This document shows positions 6,794-16,422 of a stretch of DNA of 64,000 nucleotides, one piece after another. The first letter of the stretch is position 1. The number at the start of each line of letters is the position of its first letter. Where the stretch lies: contig NZ_JAZAPB010000001.1 in assembly GCF_036321025.1 (NCBI RefSeq), positions 620,001-684,000 of the forward strand, written 5' to 3'. Under the pieces are notes generated by a model. That model did not search any database. It was not told the origin of the DNA and worked only from the letters and a program-made list of their open reading frames with translations. The translations under genes and the position numbers were made by a program. This DNA comes from Alteraurantiacibacter hainanensis (lineage in GTDB: Bacteria > Pseudomonadota > Alphaproteobacteria > Sphingomonadales > Sphingomonadaceae).

Positions 6794-9700
6794 CTAGTAG
6801 TCCCGCCGGTACTCTGCCGCCGCCTGGTGACGGCCGATGGTGCTGACGGTGGCCAGCAGGTTCAGCCAGCTGGTCACCCGGAATTCCAGTTCGCTGGCGT
6901 TGTAGCCTGCACCGTCGGTGATGATCTCGACATAGAACCGGCGGCCGAAGTTCTTGCCCAGCGCCACCGCCGTACCGCGATCCAGCGCGGGATCGGCGGG
7001 AATGATGCGCAGGCGATCGAGGCCGACCGCGTTGCGCAGCTGGTTGATCGGACCCACGCCGCCCCCGCCACGCAGGGACGCGACCGCCGCGCCCAGCTGC
7101 AGCGCATCGGTGGCGGAAAGGTTGGTGATCGAACCGCCGAACAGCAAGCGCGCGAGCAGTTCCTCTTCCGGCAGGGCCGGTGTCGAGGAGAACGTGATCT
7201 GCGGCTGGCTGGCGCTGCCCGAGACATCGACCTCGACCGTCAGGCCGTTGACTTCCGTCACGGCGGTCAGGTCGATGCGCGGATCGATCGGCACGTTGCG
7301 ATCGAAGTCGATCTCGCCGCGCGTGATCTCGAAGCGCGTGCCGGCGAACGAGTAGAAACCCTGTCGCGGCACGATGGAGACCGAGCCGCCCACGCGGGGA
7401 TCGTCGGTCGTGCCGCGGAGCAGCAGGTTTTCGGTGCGCCATTCGCTTTCGAGGCCCATGCCGTCGACTTCGATGCCGCCGGGCGCGCGCACGTCGATCA
7501 GGAAGCTCCACGGAGCCTGGTTGGCCGCGACGGGGCGCTGGTCGGCCGGAAGGTTGATCTCGGTGACTTCGACACTAGGCAATTCGGCCAGGACTTCGGA
7601 CGCGCCAAGCTGCCAGCGGGCGCTGGTCGCCTCCAGTCTCCCGGCAATCGTCCCGCCCACGCCGTTGGAAACGATGCGCATGGGCCCGGTCACGGTTGCG
7701 CCCATGTTCTCGAGGTCGACGATCTCGGCGTTGCGCGCCGCCATGCGCAGATCGATCTGCGGCCCGCGCTCTGCCGAAATGTCCGACAGGTCGACGAAGC
7801 CGCTTCCCGAAATCTGCCCGCCGTTGGGCGCGGTGCCGCTGAACCTGGTCAGCGCCAGCCGCGACCCGGTGAATGTGCCGCGCGCGGAAACGTCAGAGAT
7901 GTCGGTTCCCGTCAGGGTACTGCGCACCCGCAGGTCGTCTCCCGTCAGGGAGCCGCGCACCTGCGGGTTGCCCAGCGAACCGCGCATGTTGGCAGCAACG
8001 GTGATGTCGCCGGTCATGTCGAGCAGGTCGATCGCGGCGAGGCGCCACAGCGTTGCCGCGGAACCCTCGAAGCGGAACTGGCCGAACAGGTCGCCGTTGT
8101 AGAGCCTCTCCGTCAGCGCCCCCGACTGCGGCAGGTTGGCTATGCGCGCCTGCAGGCGACCGCTCGCGTTACCGCCGTCGGAAATCACCGCGCGCGTCTG
8201 CAGCAATTGCTCGGAAAGATCCGCCACAAGCGCGATGTTGATCGGCCTGGACGTCAGCAGCAGGCTGGAGCGCGTCAGGCCCTCCACCATCAGCCGTGCC
8301 TCGCCGACCGGCAGTCCGCCCTGCCCCTGTTCCACCTCGATCACGCCGGAGATATCGCCGCCGATGCCGAGGTCGCCCGAGAGCGCGCCGAGGATCTCGA
8401 GCGGCATTTCGGACAGGGCGACGCGGCCCTGCATGGGCCTGTCGCCGCCAAACTGGCCGCTGGCGATCACGTAGCCGTCGCCATAGCTGATCTGCGAACG
8501 CTGCAATTCCCAGCCACCGCCTTCGAGGCTGGTGAGGACGGCGCGGCGCGGCATGGAAATGTCGGTGCCGGCGTAGGAGCCGTCCACCGCGACGGCGATC
8601 CGTCCGGGTTGCAGCCTTCCGTTCACCAGCAATTCGAACTGGCTGCCGCGCTGGCCGGTCAGGGCGGCGTCGAAAGAACCGCTACCGTTGACGATTTCCG
8701 CCTGCGCGGCGAGGCGACCTATGAACAGGTTGCCGTAGGAAAGGCCCTGGAGATTGGCATTGCCCATCACCGTAGTGTTGCCTTCGGCGATCAGGCCGCT
8801 GGCATCTATGGTGCCCGCGCCTATCGCAAGCGGCGTTGCTCCGCCAAAGCGCGCGTTGTCGGCCACAAGGTCGATGTCAAAGCCCTGCCCGCCGTCTCGC
8901 ACCGCCAGGTCTATCGTTCCGTCCAGTCCGCCGCGCGCGACGTCCAGCGATCCGGCGATCCCGCCTTCGACTAGGTCGAGCGTACCGCTGACGCGGGTTT
9001 CGGCGACATCGAGGCGGTCGATGCGAATGGCCGTATCGCCATTCTCGGCAATCTCCAGCCCCAGAACCCCGTCGAACGGCCCCAGCATCGATCCGCCGCT
9101 CGTTTCGATGTTGAAGCCGTCTTCGGTGGGCGACAGGCTGACGCGGACATCGGTGAGGCCGGCGGAGGGCAGCGGGTCGGCCAGCACAAGTTCGACATAG
9201 GGACCGTCCTCGGCCAGCGTGGCTTCCACGGTGAACGGCCCATATTCGGTGTGCCGCCCGCTTCCGACGATGCTGGTTCCGGCATCGTCCACCCGCCCGT
9301 CGAGCGTGGCGGTCAGCTTGGTGGCGTTCACGGTAAGGGCATTGAACGCGAGCGGCATTTCGCCGCCCAGCACGAGCCCGCCGTTGAAGCGAATGTTCTC
9401 GCCCGCGATGCTGGTGATGGTGGAATTGGTCACTTCTTCCACCCGGCCCTGCAATTCCGCGCGCAGCATCCACGGCGCCTCTCCGCCGATGCGGAAGCGG
9501 ATTTGCGCCGCGGCATCGATGACGCCGACGTTGTCGAAGGCAAGGCCGGCGATCGTGACCGGGCCGTTTACCTGCGTGATCCCGGTTTCAAGGTCGCTGT
9601 TGAGGCCCAGCCGCGCCCGCAGACCGCGGAATTGCACCGCCAGGTTTTCGGAGAGAATTTCACCGCCCGCATAGACGATCGTTCCGTCGAGGCTGCCGTT

Positions 9701-11017
9701 GACCAGGCGCGGATCGAAAAGCTCGTTTCCGCTGACGATGCGGCCAATCTGCGCATCGACGGGCAAGACGAAGCGGGTGCCGTCGTAGGCGAGCGTGCCT
9801 TGCTGGACGATGCTAGAGACCACGATGCCGCCCGCGTCGATTTCCTCGACAGTCAGCGTATGGGGTATGGTGAGGTCGCGGAAAGCGCCGTCCAGAGTTG
9901 CTTCCAGCGCAAGGCCGTTCAGGGCCACGTCTTCGCTGAACAGCGTGGGATCGAGCAACTGGGCAGCCACGTTGAAATCGTCGAAGCTGTTTTCCGCAAG
10001 GTCGATCGAACCTTCCCCATCCGCGTTCACGCCGCGGCCGCGCAGCACGAAATCGCCTTCCAGAACAGAATCTTCCAGCGTTCCCGAAGCCGACAGCGTC
10101 ACCAGATCGCCCAGCGCGCGCTGCGGCAGGCCTTCGAGGTAGGCGGAGGGGCGTATCTGGCCCACCAGGCGGTACTGGCCGCTCTCGTTGTAGATATCGA
10201 AGTCCAGCAGCTCGGTCTCACCCTGGACCGCCAGCGCCTCGCCTTCCCACGAAGACCAGGTGCCATCGCCCTGCAGGCTGATGGCGAGGTCTTCTTCCGC
10301 ACCTACCATCGTCGCCAGGAAGCCGCCGGCGGGCGCCTGCCAGTCGAGATCGAGGTCGAACCGGTCGCCATCGGGTTCGGCGTGGATCAGGGCCTCGAAC
10401 TCGTCGCCGCCGCCGAATTCGCCGCCGGCGTCGAGATAGACGAGGCCGTCGCGGATATCGGCTTCCGCGGCGAAGTCGATCACCCTCTCCTCGCCCAGCA
10501 GCCCTTCTGCGACCGTCAGGTCCTCGATCACGAAGCGATCCACGCGGATATCGAAATCGGGCAGGATCGGCGCGTCAGGGTCGCCCGGCTCCAGCTCGGG
10601 TGCCGCAAAGAGCGTACCGTCGGAAACCACCAAGTGGCGCACGTCCAGCCCGCTGGCGAACCAGCGGTGCGGTCGCCAGTTCAGATCGATGGTCGGCACC
10701 TCGAGAAACAGCGTGTCGTTGGCGTCGTAGAACTTCACGTCGTGGAAGGTGCTGCTCCACAGCACCGATCCGTCGATCTCGCCCACTTCCACGCGCAGTC
10801 CCGAAGCGGGAGCGAACTTGCTGATCTGGTCGACGATGAACTGACGGCCCGGCGGGGTGTGGAGGAACGCCACGACCAGCAGCAGCAGGCCGAGCAGGCC
10901 GACCAGCAGCCAGCCCACGGCTTTCATGATGCGGATGGGTATGCGCCTCTTGCCGCCACCGCGAGGGCGGGTCTCGGTCTCATCCTGCAGGGAGTCCATG
11001 TCCGCTTCGGCCACCAT
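6794..11017 (-). CDS. tamB: Translocation and assembly module protein TamB (DUF490)
   Basis: Large inner-membrane-anchored periplasm-spanning protein that works with an Omp85 partner in outer-membrane biogenesis and phospholipid traffic. The 1407 residues hold one N-terminal membrane helix (about 31-52), then a very long repetitive beta-strand region typical of TamB/AsmA-like lipid-groove proteins. The C-terminal DUF490 domain includes VGGSVSIVPRQGFYSF and PEEELLARLLFGGSITNLS. The ATG overlaps the TGA of the upstream tamA gene by one base (TGATG), so the pair is translationally coupled. The length and partner make the call firm. Confidence 0.95.
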   Translation of the reverse strand: MVAEADMDSLQDETETRPRGGGKRRIPIRIMKAVGWLLVGLLGLLLLVVAFLHTPPGRQFIVDQISKFAPASGLRVEVGEIDGSVLWSSTFHDVKFYDANDTLFLEVPTIDLNWRPHRWFASGLDVRHLVVSDGTLFAAPELEPGDPDAPILPDFDIRVDRFVIEDLTVAEGLLGEERVIDFAAEADIRDGLVYLDAGGEFGGGDEFEALIHAEPDGDRFDLDLDWQAPAGGFLATMVGAEEDLAISLQGDGTWSSWEGEALAVQGETELLDFDIYNESGQYRLVGQIRPSAYLEGLPQRALGDLVTLSASGTLEDSVLEGDFVLRGRGVNADGEGSIDLAENSFDDFNVAAQLLDPTLFSEDVALNGLALEATLDGAFRDLTIPHTLTVEEIDAGGIVVSSIVQQGTLAYDGTRFVLPVDAQIGRIVSGNELFDPRLVNGSLDGTIVYAGGEILSENLAVQFRGLRARLGLNSDLETGITQVNGPVTIAGLAFDNVGVIDAAAQIRFRIGGEAPWMLRAELQGRVEEVTNSTITSIAGENIRFNGGLVLGGEMPLAFNALTVNATKLTATLDGRVDDAGTSIVGSGRHTEYGPFTVEATLAEDGPYVELVLADPLPSAGLTDVRVSLSPTEDGFNIETSGGSMLGPFDGVLGLEIAENGDTAIRIDRLDVAETRVSGTLDLVEGGIAGSLDVARGGLDGTIDLAVRDGGQGFDIDLVADNARFGGATPLAIGAGTIDASGLIAEGNTTVMGNANLQGLSYGNLFIGRLAAQAEIVNGSGSFDAALTGQRGSQFELLVNGRLQPGRIAVAVDGSYAGTDISMPRRAVLTSLEGGGWELQRSQISYGDGYVIASGQFGGDRPMQGRVALSEMPLEILGALSGDLGIGGDISGVIEVEQGQGGLPVGEARLMVEGLTRSSLLLTSRPINIALVADLSEQLLQTRAVISDGGNASGRLQARIANLPQSGALTERLYNGDLFGQFRFEGSAATLWRLAAIDLLDMTGDITVAANMRGSLGNPQVRGSLTGDDLRVRSTLTGTDISDVSARGTFTGSRLALTRFSGTAPNGGQISGSGFVDLSDISAERGPQIDLRMAARNAEIVDLENMGATVTGPMRIVSNGVGGTIAGRLEATSARWQLGASEVLAELPSVEVTEINLPADQRPVAANQAPWSFLIDVRAPGGIEVDGMGLESEWRTENLLLRGTTDDPRVGGSVSIVPRQGFYSFAGTRFEITRGEIDFDRNVPIDPRIDLTAVTEVNGLTVEVDVSGSASQPQITFSSTPALPEEELLARLLFGGSITNLSATDALQLGAAVASLRGGGGVGPINQLRNAVGLDRLRIIPADPALDRGTAVALGKNFGRRFYVEIITDGAGYNASELEFRVTSWLNLLATVSTIGRHQAAAEYRRDY

Positions 11018-13149
11018 CAGAACGCCTGTCCCAGCGCGACGTAGACGGCCACCCAGTTATCGTTCGGACCGGGGTTGAGCGGGAAGGCAACGTCGAGGCG
11101 CAGCGGCCCGAAGCCGGTATCGTAACGCACGCCTATGCCCGCACCGTACTTGATCGTATCGAAATCGGGTATCGGATCGAGGCCCACAGAGCCGGCGTCG
11201 ATGAAGGGCACCACGCTGATCGCGCCGTCCATCAGGCCGGTGCCGATGCGCGCCTCGGCGGAAACCTCCACCAGGCTGCGTCCGCCCAGCGGATCGCCGG
11301 TGTTGTTGAGCGGGCCGATCTCGCGATAGCCGTAGCCGCGAACCGAGCCGCCGCCACCGGCATAGAGCCTGCGCGAGGGCGCGATGGCTTCCAGCGGTGC
11401 GCCGGGAATGCTCGCCACCCGCACGCGGCCCGCCAGCACCGTGTTCTCGCCCACGGACTGATAGAAGGAGGCATCCACCTGGCTGCGCACGTAGAAGCTC
11501 TGCACGCCCTCGTTGTCGGAAATCTCGGGCGAAAGACGTCCCGAAAGCCGCCAGCCCTCGGTCGGATCGAGCAGGTCGTCGGATGCATCGAGCTGCGCAT
11601 AGAGAGGAAGCGCGGCGATGAAATAGGTCTCGCGCTGCAGATCGGTGCCGTCGGCGTCCCGTTCGCTTTCCTGCGAGGCGACCAGTTCGACGCCCATCGA
11701 CCAGCTGAAAGCCTTCTGGAACAGCAGCGTGCTGACGCGCTCATAGGTTCCGATCAGCGATGCGGTGCGGGCATCGTAAGCGTCGTAGTCGATGGTGGAG
11801 GCGAATGCGTCGACCGTCAGGATGCGGTCGCGGCCCTTGAAGTTGTTCTTGCGGAAGGTGACGCCCGCCAGCTGCTCCTGCGTGCCCGCGATGCCGCGAA
11901 CGCGCAGCATGCCTTCGGGCGGGAACAGGTTGCGATGTTCCCAGCTGCCTTCCAGGCGGATGCCTTCTTCCGTGCCGAAGCCGATGCTTCCCGCCAGCGT
12001 GCGCAGCGGGGCCTGGGTCAGTTCGGCCTCGATATCCACGACGCCCGGCTCGGTCGCCGTGGGCTCCTCCACCACCACCGGGGTCAGTTCCACCGAACCC
12101 AGCAGGCCGGTGGCCAGCATGGCACGGCGCAGGTCCATCTCGTCGCTGCGGCGGTAGATGTCGCCCTCGTCCCAGCGGGCGATGCGGGTGAGGTGACGGC
12201 TGGACAGGAAGTCCGAGTCCGAACTCACGACATTGCGCAAGACATAGCGCCCGCCAGGCCGCACAGGCATGTCAATGTCGCCCTCGGTGCGGGCATGGTC
12301 CACCAGCAGGGTAGGCGCATCGATTTCCGCGAACGGATAGCCGCTTTCGCCCAGTGCTATGTCGAGATCGAACTGCTCCTCCTCGATCGTGTCGAGCGAG
12401 ATCGGATCGCCCACCTCGATATCGTAGGCGCGACGCAGGGAGGGATACTGGTCGCCGGTCGATTCCAGATTGCCGAGGTCGATTGCGCCGACGGTGTAGC
12501 GCTGGCCCGGCACGATGTCGAAACGCACCGCCGGTCGATCGAGGTCGGCATCGGTGGCGTCATCCACCTGGCCCACGGTGCGGATCACCTGGGCATCGAA
12601 GTAGCCGTAAACCTGCAGCAGCTGCGTCAGCAATTCCTCGTCCGCGCGCGCCTGCGCCGCGAGCCGGGCGATGTTGTCGTCGTCCTCCAGATCCTCGATC
12701 GTGGACAGCGACGTGAAGCGGGTGATGAATTCCTCCCGCTGGGGGAACAGCGAACGCTCGTTGGGGAACACCAGCACCAACTCGTCGGAAATGCGCTCCT
12801 CGCTGCCCGTGGTGATGCGCGGAATCTGCTCCTCGAACTGGACGAATTCGATTTCGTCCTCGTCCGGTTCGAGCGGGGCGAGCTGCGGCAGGTCGATATC
12901 TTCCGGCCACGGTATCGTCACCAGCGGCATGGGATCGAGCGCGGCATCGGGGCCGAGAGGCTGCTGGGCCTGTGCATCGGCCTCGTCGTCGGCCGGCACG
13001 CCCTGCGCTGCCCAGTCCTCGGGATTTTCGACCGCGGCATCGGGAATCAGGTCTTCCAGCCGCGGGGTATCCTGCCGCCCCTGCGCGGCCAGCGGCTGGG
13101 CAAGCACGGCAAGCGCAGCGGCCAGGGCCGTTGATGTACGGGCAATCAT
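11017..13149 (-). CDS. tamA: Outer-membrane Omp85-family protein TamA
   Basis: Outer-membrane barrel partner of TamB. The start at 13149 gives a 710-residue protein with a signal peptide (about 1-23, ending AAQ); the longer open frame to 13473 overlaps the upstream transferase gene in another frame and is not credible. After an acidic low-complexity region (about 45-130), POTRA-like domains precede a C-terminal beta-barrel with the conserved Omp85 lid-lock motif GGSVRGYGYREIGP and a final aromatic residue (ALGQAF). It lies 10 nt downstream of the N-degron transferase gene. BamA is excluded because it lacks five POTRA repeats and sits with tamB. Confidence 0.93.
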   Translation of the reverse strand: MIARTSTALAAALAVLAQPLAAQGRQDTPRLEDLIPDAAVENPEDWAAQGVPADDEADAQAQQPLGPDAALDPMPLVTIPWPEDIDLPQLAPLEPDEDEIEFVQFEEQIPRITTGSEERISDELVLVFPNERSLFPQREEFITRFTSLSTIEDLEDDDNIARLAAQARADEELLTQLLQVYGYFDAQVIRTVGQVDDATDADLDRPAVRFDIVPGQRYTVGAIDLGNLESTGDQYPSLRRAYDIEVGDPISLDTIEEEQFDLDIALGESGYPFAEIDAPTLLVDHARTEGDIDMPVRPGGRYVLRNVVSSDSDFLSSRHLTRIARWDEGDIYRRSDEMDLRRAMLATGLLGSVELTPVVVEEPTATEPGVVDIEAELTQAPLRTLAGSIGFGTEEGIRLEGSWEHRNLFPPEGMLRVRGIAGTQEQLAGVTFRKNNFKGRDRILTVDAFASTIDYDAYDARTASLIGTYERVSTLLFQKAFSWSMGVELVASQESERDADGTDLQRETYFIAALPLYAQLDASDDLLDPTEGWRLSGRLSPEISDNEGVQSFYVRSQVDASFYQSVGENTVLAGRVRVASIPGAPLEAIAPSRRLYAGGGGSVRGYGYREIGPLNNTGDPLGGRSLVEVSAEARIGTGLMDGAISVVPFIDAGSVGLDPIPDFDTIKYGAGIGVRYDTGFGPLRLDVAFPLNPGPNDNWVAVYVALGQAF

Positions 13150-13159
13150 CGAGAGCAGC

Positions 13160-14011
13160 TCAGGTGAGCTTGTATTCCTCTTGCAGTCCCGGCGTGTTGT
13201 CTTTCGAGCCGCCATCCGTTGCCGGAGAACGCTCGCCACACCCCTTGGCCACGCCTTGTATATGGAAACGCTGCTCGTCTTCGGACATCCGCCGCCATCC
13301 ATCGGGGCCGAGTGCCTCGAGGGGGCGGAAACGGACCTTGTACTGCATCCGCTGCGAACCTTCGACCCAGTAGCCGAGATACACGTAGGGCAGTCCGGCT
13401 TCCGCCGCCCGCCTGATGTGTTCGAGAATGACGTAATTCCCAAGCCCGCTACGATCCTCCAGTTCAGGGTCATAGAAGCTGTATATCATCGACAACCCGT
13501 CGGCCTGCCTGTCGGTAAGACATGCGGCGACCAATCGGCCAACGGAACCGTCGGAAGAAGGTTCCCTGTATTCAATGACAAAGCTGGTGACGCTGGTGTG
13601 CTCCACCATGTCGGCATAGTCCACCTCGTCCATAGCGGCCATGCCGCCGCCAGGGTGGCGATGTTCCAGGTAGCGCTGCAGCAGGGCAAACTGTTCCTGC
13701 GTCGCCCAGGGCCGACATTCCGTCACCACGAGATCGGAATTGCGCTTCAAAGCGCGCTTCTGCGAATTCGACGGATTGAATTCCATCGCCGCCACGCGAA
13801 CCGAGACGCACGCCTTGCAGCCTTCGCAGCTCGGACGGTAGGCCACCGTCTGGCTGCGGCGGAAGCCGATGCGGCCCAGGGCATCGTTCAGCTGTTCGGC
13901 GTGAGGGCCCTTCAACTCGGTGAAGACCTTCCTCTCCGTCCGCCCCGGCAGATACGGACACGGCGCCGGGCTCGTTACGAAAAAGCGGGGGAAGCGAACT
14001 GGTGCCGTCAC
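13160..14011 (-). CDS. bpt: Aspartate/glutamate leucyl- or arginyl-tRNA-protein transferase (N-degron pathway)
   Basis: Adds an amino acid from aminoacyl-tRNA to N-terminal Asp/Glu of proteins, marking them for ClpAP degradation. The 283 residues match the bacterial Bpt/ATE family. The conserved N-terminal cysteine cluster is visible: CPYLPGR (Cys18) and SCEGCKACVSVRV (Cys62, Cys65, Cys68). The C-terminal GNAT-like part contains LGYWVEGSQRMQYK. Sequence alone does not fix whether leucine or arginine is transferred; bacterial forms usually carry leucine. The ATG at 14011 is preceded by an unremarkable ribosome site. Confidence 0.92.
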   Translation of the reverse strand: MTAPVRFPRFFVTSPAPCPYLPGRTERKVFTELKGPHAEQLNDALGRIGFRRSQTVAYRPSCEGCKACVSVRVAAMEFNPSNSQKRALKRNSDLVVTECRPWATQEQFALLQRYLEHRHPGGGMAAMDEVDYADMVEHTSVTSFVIEYREPSSDGSVGRLVAACLTDRQADGLSMIYSFYDPELEDRSGLGNYVILEHIRRAAEAGLPYVYLGYWVEGSQRMQYKVRFRPLEALGPDGWRRMSEDEQRFHIQGVAKGCGERSPATDGGSKDNTPGLQEEYKLT

Positions 14012-14189
14012 GAAGTTATGCTGGTCCCTTTAGGCGTTCATTGTTGCGACGCGGTCTTTCTCCGCATTGCCTGCAACCTTAAGACCACAGGGAATCGCGG
14101 GGTTGAACCATATTAACCATATAATAAGCCATTCGCAGGATTAATTTCCACAAATTGCTTCCCCGATCGACCAAACGGCCCAAAGCGGG

Positions 14190-15428
14190 TCAGTTCAGCT
14201 CCACCTGGCTGACCGAATAGCCCTTGTCGGTCAGCGCCTTGACGAGCGCCTCCAGCTGCTCGCGGTCGCGCGCCTCGCATTCGATGTCGGTGATCAGCCC
14301 CTTGGCCGGCAGGTTGGTGAAGATCCGCTGGTGATAGATTTCCAGGATGTTGACCTGGTGGCGGTCGAACTCCCGCATCACCTTGAACAGTGCGCCGGGG
14401 CGATCCTGCAGGGTGATCTGCAGCCGCGCCAGTCGGCCCGAACGGGCGAGATCGCGCAAGAGGACGTTGGCGAGAAGGCGGGTATCGATGTTGCCGCCGC
14501 ACAGCACCAGGCCGACCTTCTTGCCCGCGAACCGCTCCCGGTGGGCAAGCACTGCCGCCAGCCCGGCCGCGCCGGCCCCTTCCACCACGGTCTTCTCGAT
14601 CTGCAACAGCAGCGATACCGCTTCTTCCAGGTGGCGCTCTTCCACCAGCAGGATATCGTCCACCACCTTGTCGATCACCTTCTGGGTGAACTTGCCAGGC
14701 TCCTTCACGGCGATGCCTTCCGCCAGCGTGTCGCCGCCCGACGGCAGGTCGGTCCCCGCCCAGGCATTGTAACTGCTGGGATAGAGGCGCGCTTCGGCAC
14801 CGATCACCTCGATCGGACGATCCTGCGACTTGGCAACGGTGCCCATGCCACTGATCAGGCCGCCGCCGCCGATGGGTACCACGATGGTCTCGATCTCGGG
14901 CGCATCCTCGAGCATCTCCAGCGCCACCGTGCCCTGCCCCGCCGCGACGTTCGGATCGTCGAAGGGGTGCACGAACGTCAGCCCCATCTCCGCCTCCAGC
15001 TTGCGGGCATGGGCATAGGCCTCGTCGAACGTCTCGCCTTCCAGCACGACGTTGCCGCCCACGCTCTCCGTCTGCATCACCTTCACCGTGGGCGTGGTGC
15101 GCGGCATGACGATGGTCACCGGAACGCCCAGCCGCGTGCCGTGATACGACAGGCCCTGCGAATGGTTGCCTGCCGACGCCGCGATCACCCCCCGCCGGCG
15201 CTGCTCGTCGCTCAGCAGCAGGAGCGCGTTCAGCGCGCCGCGTTCCTTGTAGGCGGCGGTGAACTGGTGGTTCTCGAACTTGAGCCAGATATCCGCGCCC
15301 AGCATCTTCGACAGCGTCTGCGAGTGGAGCGTCGGCGTATGGACCACCGCGCCCTCTATCCGCCTTGCGGCGGCGCGCACGTCGTCCAGCGTGAGGCTGG
15401 GGCTGAGCATGTCCTGAGTTCCCGTCAT
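14190..15428 (-). CDS. ilvA: Threonine ammonia-lyase with C-terminal ACT domain
   Basis: PLP enzyme converting threonine to 2-oxobutyrate, the first committed step to isoleucine. The 412-residue length fits the single-ACT form. Lys61 in AAYKERGALN is the Schiff-base lysine; SAGNHSQGL (85-93) and PIGGGGLISG are phosphate- and cofactor-binding loops. An ACT-like regulatory domain starts near residue 335 (RLQITLQDRPGALFKVMREF). The ATG at 15428 (MTGTQDM) was preferred to the longer frame because the family N-terminus begins there. The upstream neighbour is divergent, so the gene appears monocistronic. Confidence 0.94.
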   Translation of the reverse strand: MTGTQDMLSPSLTLDDVRAAARRIEGAVVHTPTLHSQTLSKMLGADIWLKFENHQFTAAYKERGALNALLLLSDEQRRRGVIAASAGNHSQGLSYHGTRLGVPVTIVMPRTTPTVKVMQTESVGGNVVLEGETFDEAYAHARKLEAEMGLTFVHPFDDPNVAAGQGTVALEMLEDAPEIETIVVPIGGGGLISGMGTVAKSQDRPIEVIGAEARLYPSSYNAWAGTDLPSGGDTLAEGIAVKEPGKFTQKVIDKVVDDILLVEERHLEEAVSLLLQIEKTVVEGAGAAGLAAVLAHRERFAGKKVGLVLCGGNIDTRLLANVLLRDLARSGRLARLQITLQDRPGALFKVMREFDRHQVNILEIYHQRIFTNLPAKGLITDIECEARDREQLEALVKALTDKGYSVSQVELN

Positions 15429-15531
15429 GGCATGTTGCGCTAGCCGACTGGCGGCCCCGTGCAAATAGGCTGGCGGCTTTTCCGTCACAAAGATTGCCTT
15501 GGCGCATCATATTGGGCAACGGTCCGGCCCC

Positions 15532-16422
15532 ATGAGCAAACTTGCATTCCTGGGTCTCGGCGTGATGGGCGCGCCGATGGCTGGACACCTCGCCCGCGCA
15601 GGGCACACTGTCACCGCCTACAATCGAACCGCCGCGAAATCCGCCGAATGGCACGATCGCCTCTCGGCAGACGGGCTGGATGTCGGCACCGCCGCCACCC
15701 CGGCAAAGGCCGTCGCCGACTGCGACGTGGTGCTCGCATGCCTCGGCAATGACGAGGACGTGCGCAGCGTGATGCTGGGCGAAGACGGAGCCCTGGCGGC
15801 GATGAAGCGCGGCGCGACCTTCGTCGATCACACGACGGTTTCGCCAGCTCTGGCCAAGGAACTGGCCGAAGCGGCAGCATCGCACGGCCTGCACTGCGTC
15901 GATGCGCCCGTCTCCGGCGGGCAGGCCGGGGCGGAAAACGGCAAACTCGCCATCATGTGCGGCGGGAGTGACGAGGCCATGGCCGCCGCCCGCCCCGTTA
16001 TGGAGGCCTACGCGGCGCGCATCGTCCACGTCGGCCCCGCTGGCGCGGGCCAGGCCTGCAAGGCCGTCAATCAGGTCTGCATCGCGGGCGTTCTGGCCGG
16101 CCTGTCCGAAGGGGTCCGCCTGGCGCAGGCGAGCGGCGTCGACACGGCAAAGGTGCTGGAAGCCATTTCCGGCGGCGCGGCGCAAAGCTGGCAGATGGAA
16201 AACCGGTGGGAGACCATGGTGAAAGGCGAGTTCGATTTCGGCTTCGCGATCGACTGGATGCGAAAGGACCTCGACATCGCGCTGAGCGAGGCGAAGGACG
16301 CGGGCGTATCCCTGCCCGTCACGGCGCTGGTCGACCAGTTCTATGCCCAGGTGCAGGCCGCGGGCGGCGCGCGGCAGGATACCAGCGCCCTGATCCGTCA
16401 CCTGCCGGAGGCGAAGCGATGA
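15532..16422 (+). CDS. NAD(P)-dependent beta-hydroxyacid dehydrogenase (3-hydroxyisobutyrate dehydrogenase family)
   Basis: Cytoplasmic oxidoreductase of the 6-phosphogluconate/3-hydroxyisobutyrate dehydrogenase superfamily, 296 residues. The Rossmann motif FLGLGVMGAPMAGHL opens the protein, DAPVSGGQAGAENG (124-137) is the substrate-binding signature, and Lys177 in ACKAVNQ is the catalytic lysine. The exact substrate (3-hydroxyisobutyrate, tartronate semialdehyde or a related acid) cannot be read from sequence. The ATG at 15532 begins the fold; the upstream extension is not conserved. Its TGA overlaps the ATG of the amidohydrolase gene (ATGA), so the two are coupled. Confidence 0.9.
   Translation: MSKLAFLGLGVMGAPMAGHLARAGHTVTAYNRTAAKSAEWHDRLSADGLDVGTAATPAKAVADCDVVLACLGNDEDVRSVMLGEDGALAAMKRGATFVDHTTVSPALAKELAEAAASHGLHCVDAPVSGGQAGAENGKLAIMCGGSDEAMAAARPVMEAYAARIVHVGPAGAGQACKAVNQVCIAGVLAGLSEGVRLAQASGVDTAKVLEAISGGAAQSWQMENRWETMVKGEFDFGFAIDWMRKDLDIALSEAKDAGVSLPVTALVDQFYAQVQAAGGARQDTSALIRHLPEAKR

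Noticed and set aside
6773..13134. Long plus-strand open frames opposite tamB and tamA
   Set aside because: They have no recognisable domains, are Arg/Ala/Gln-rich, and mirror the codon pattern of the genes on the other strand.
14012..14189. AT-rich stretch near 14110-14160 considered as a promoter or RNA gene
   Set aside because: It shows no cloverleaf or stable hairpin, and no clear -35/-10 pair could be fixed for the transferase gene.
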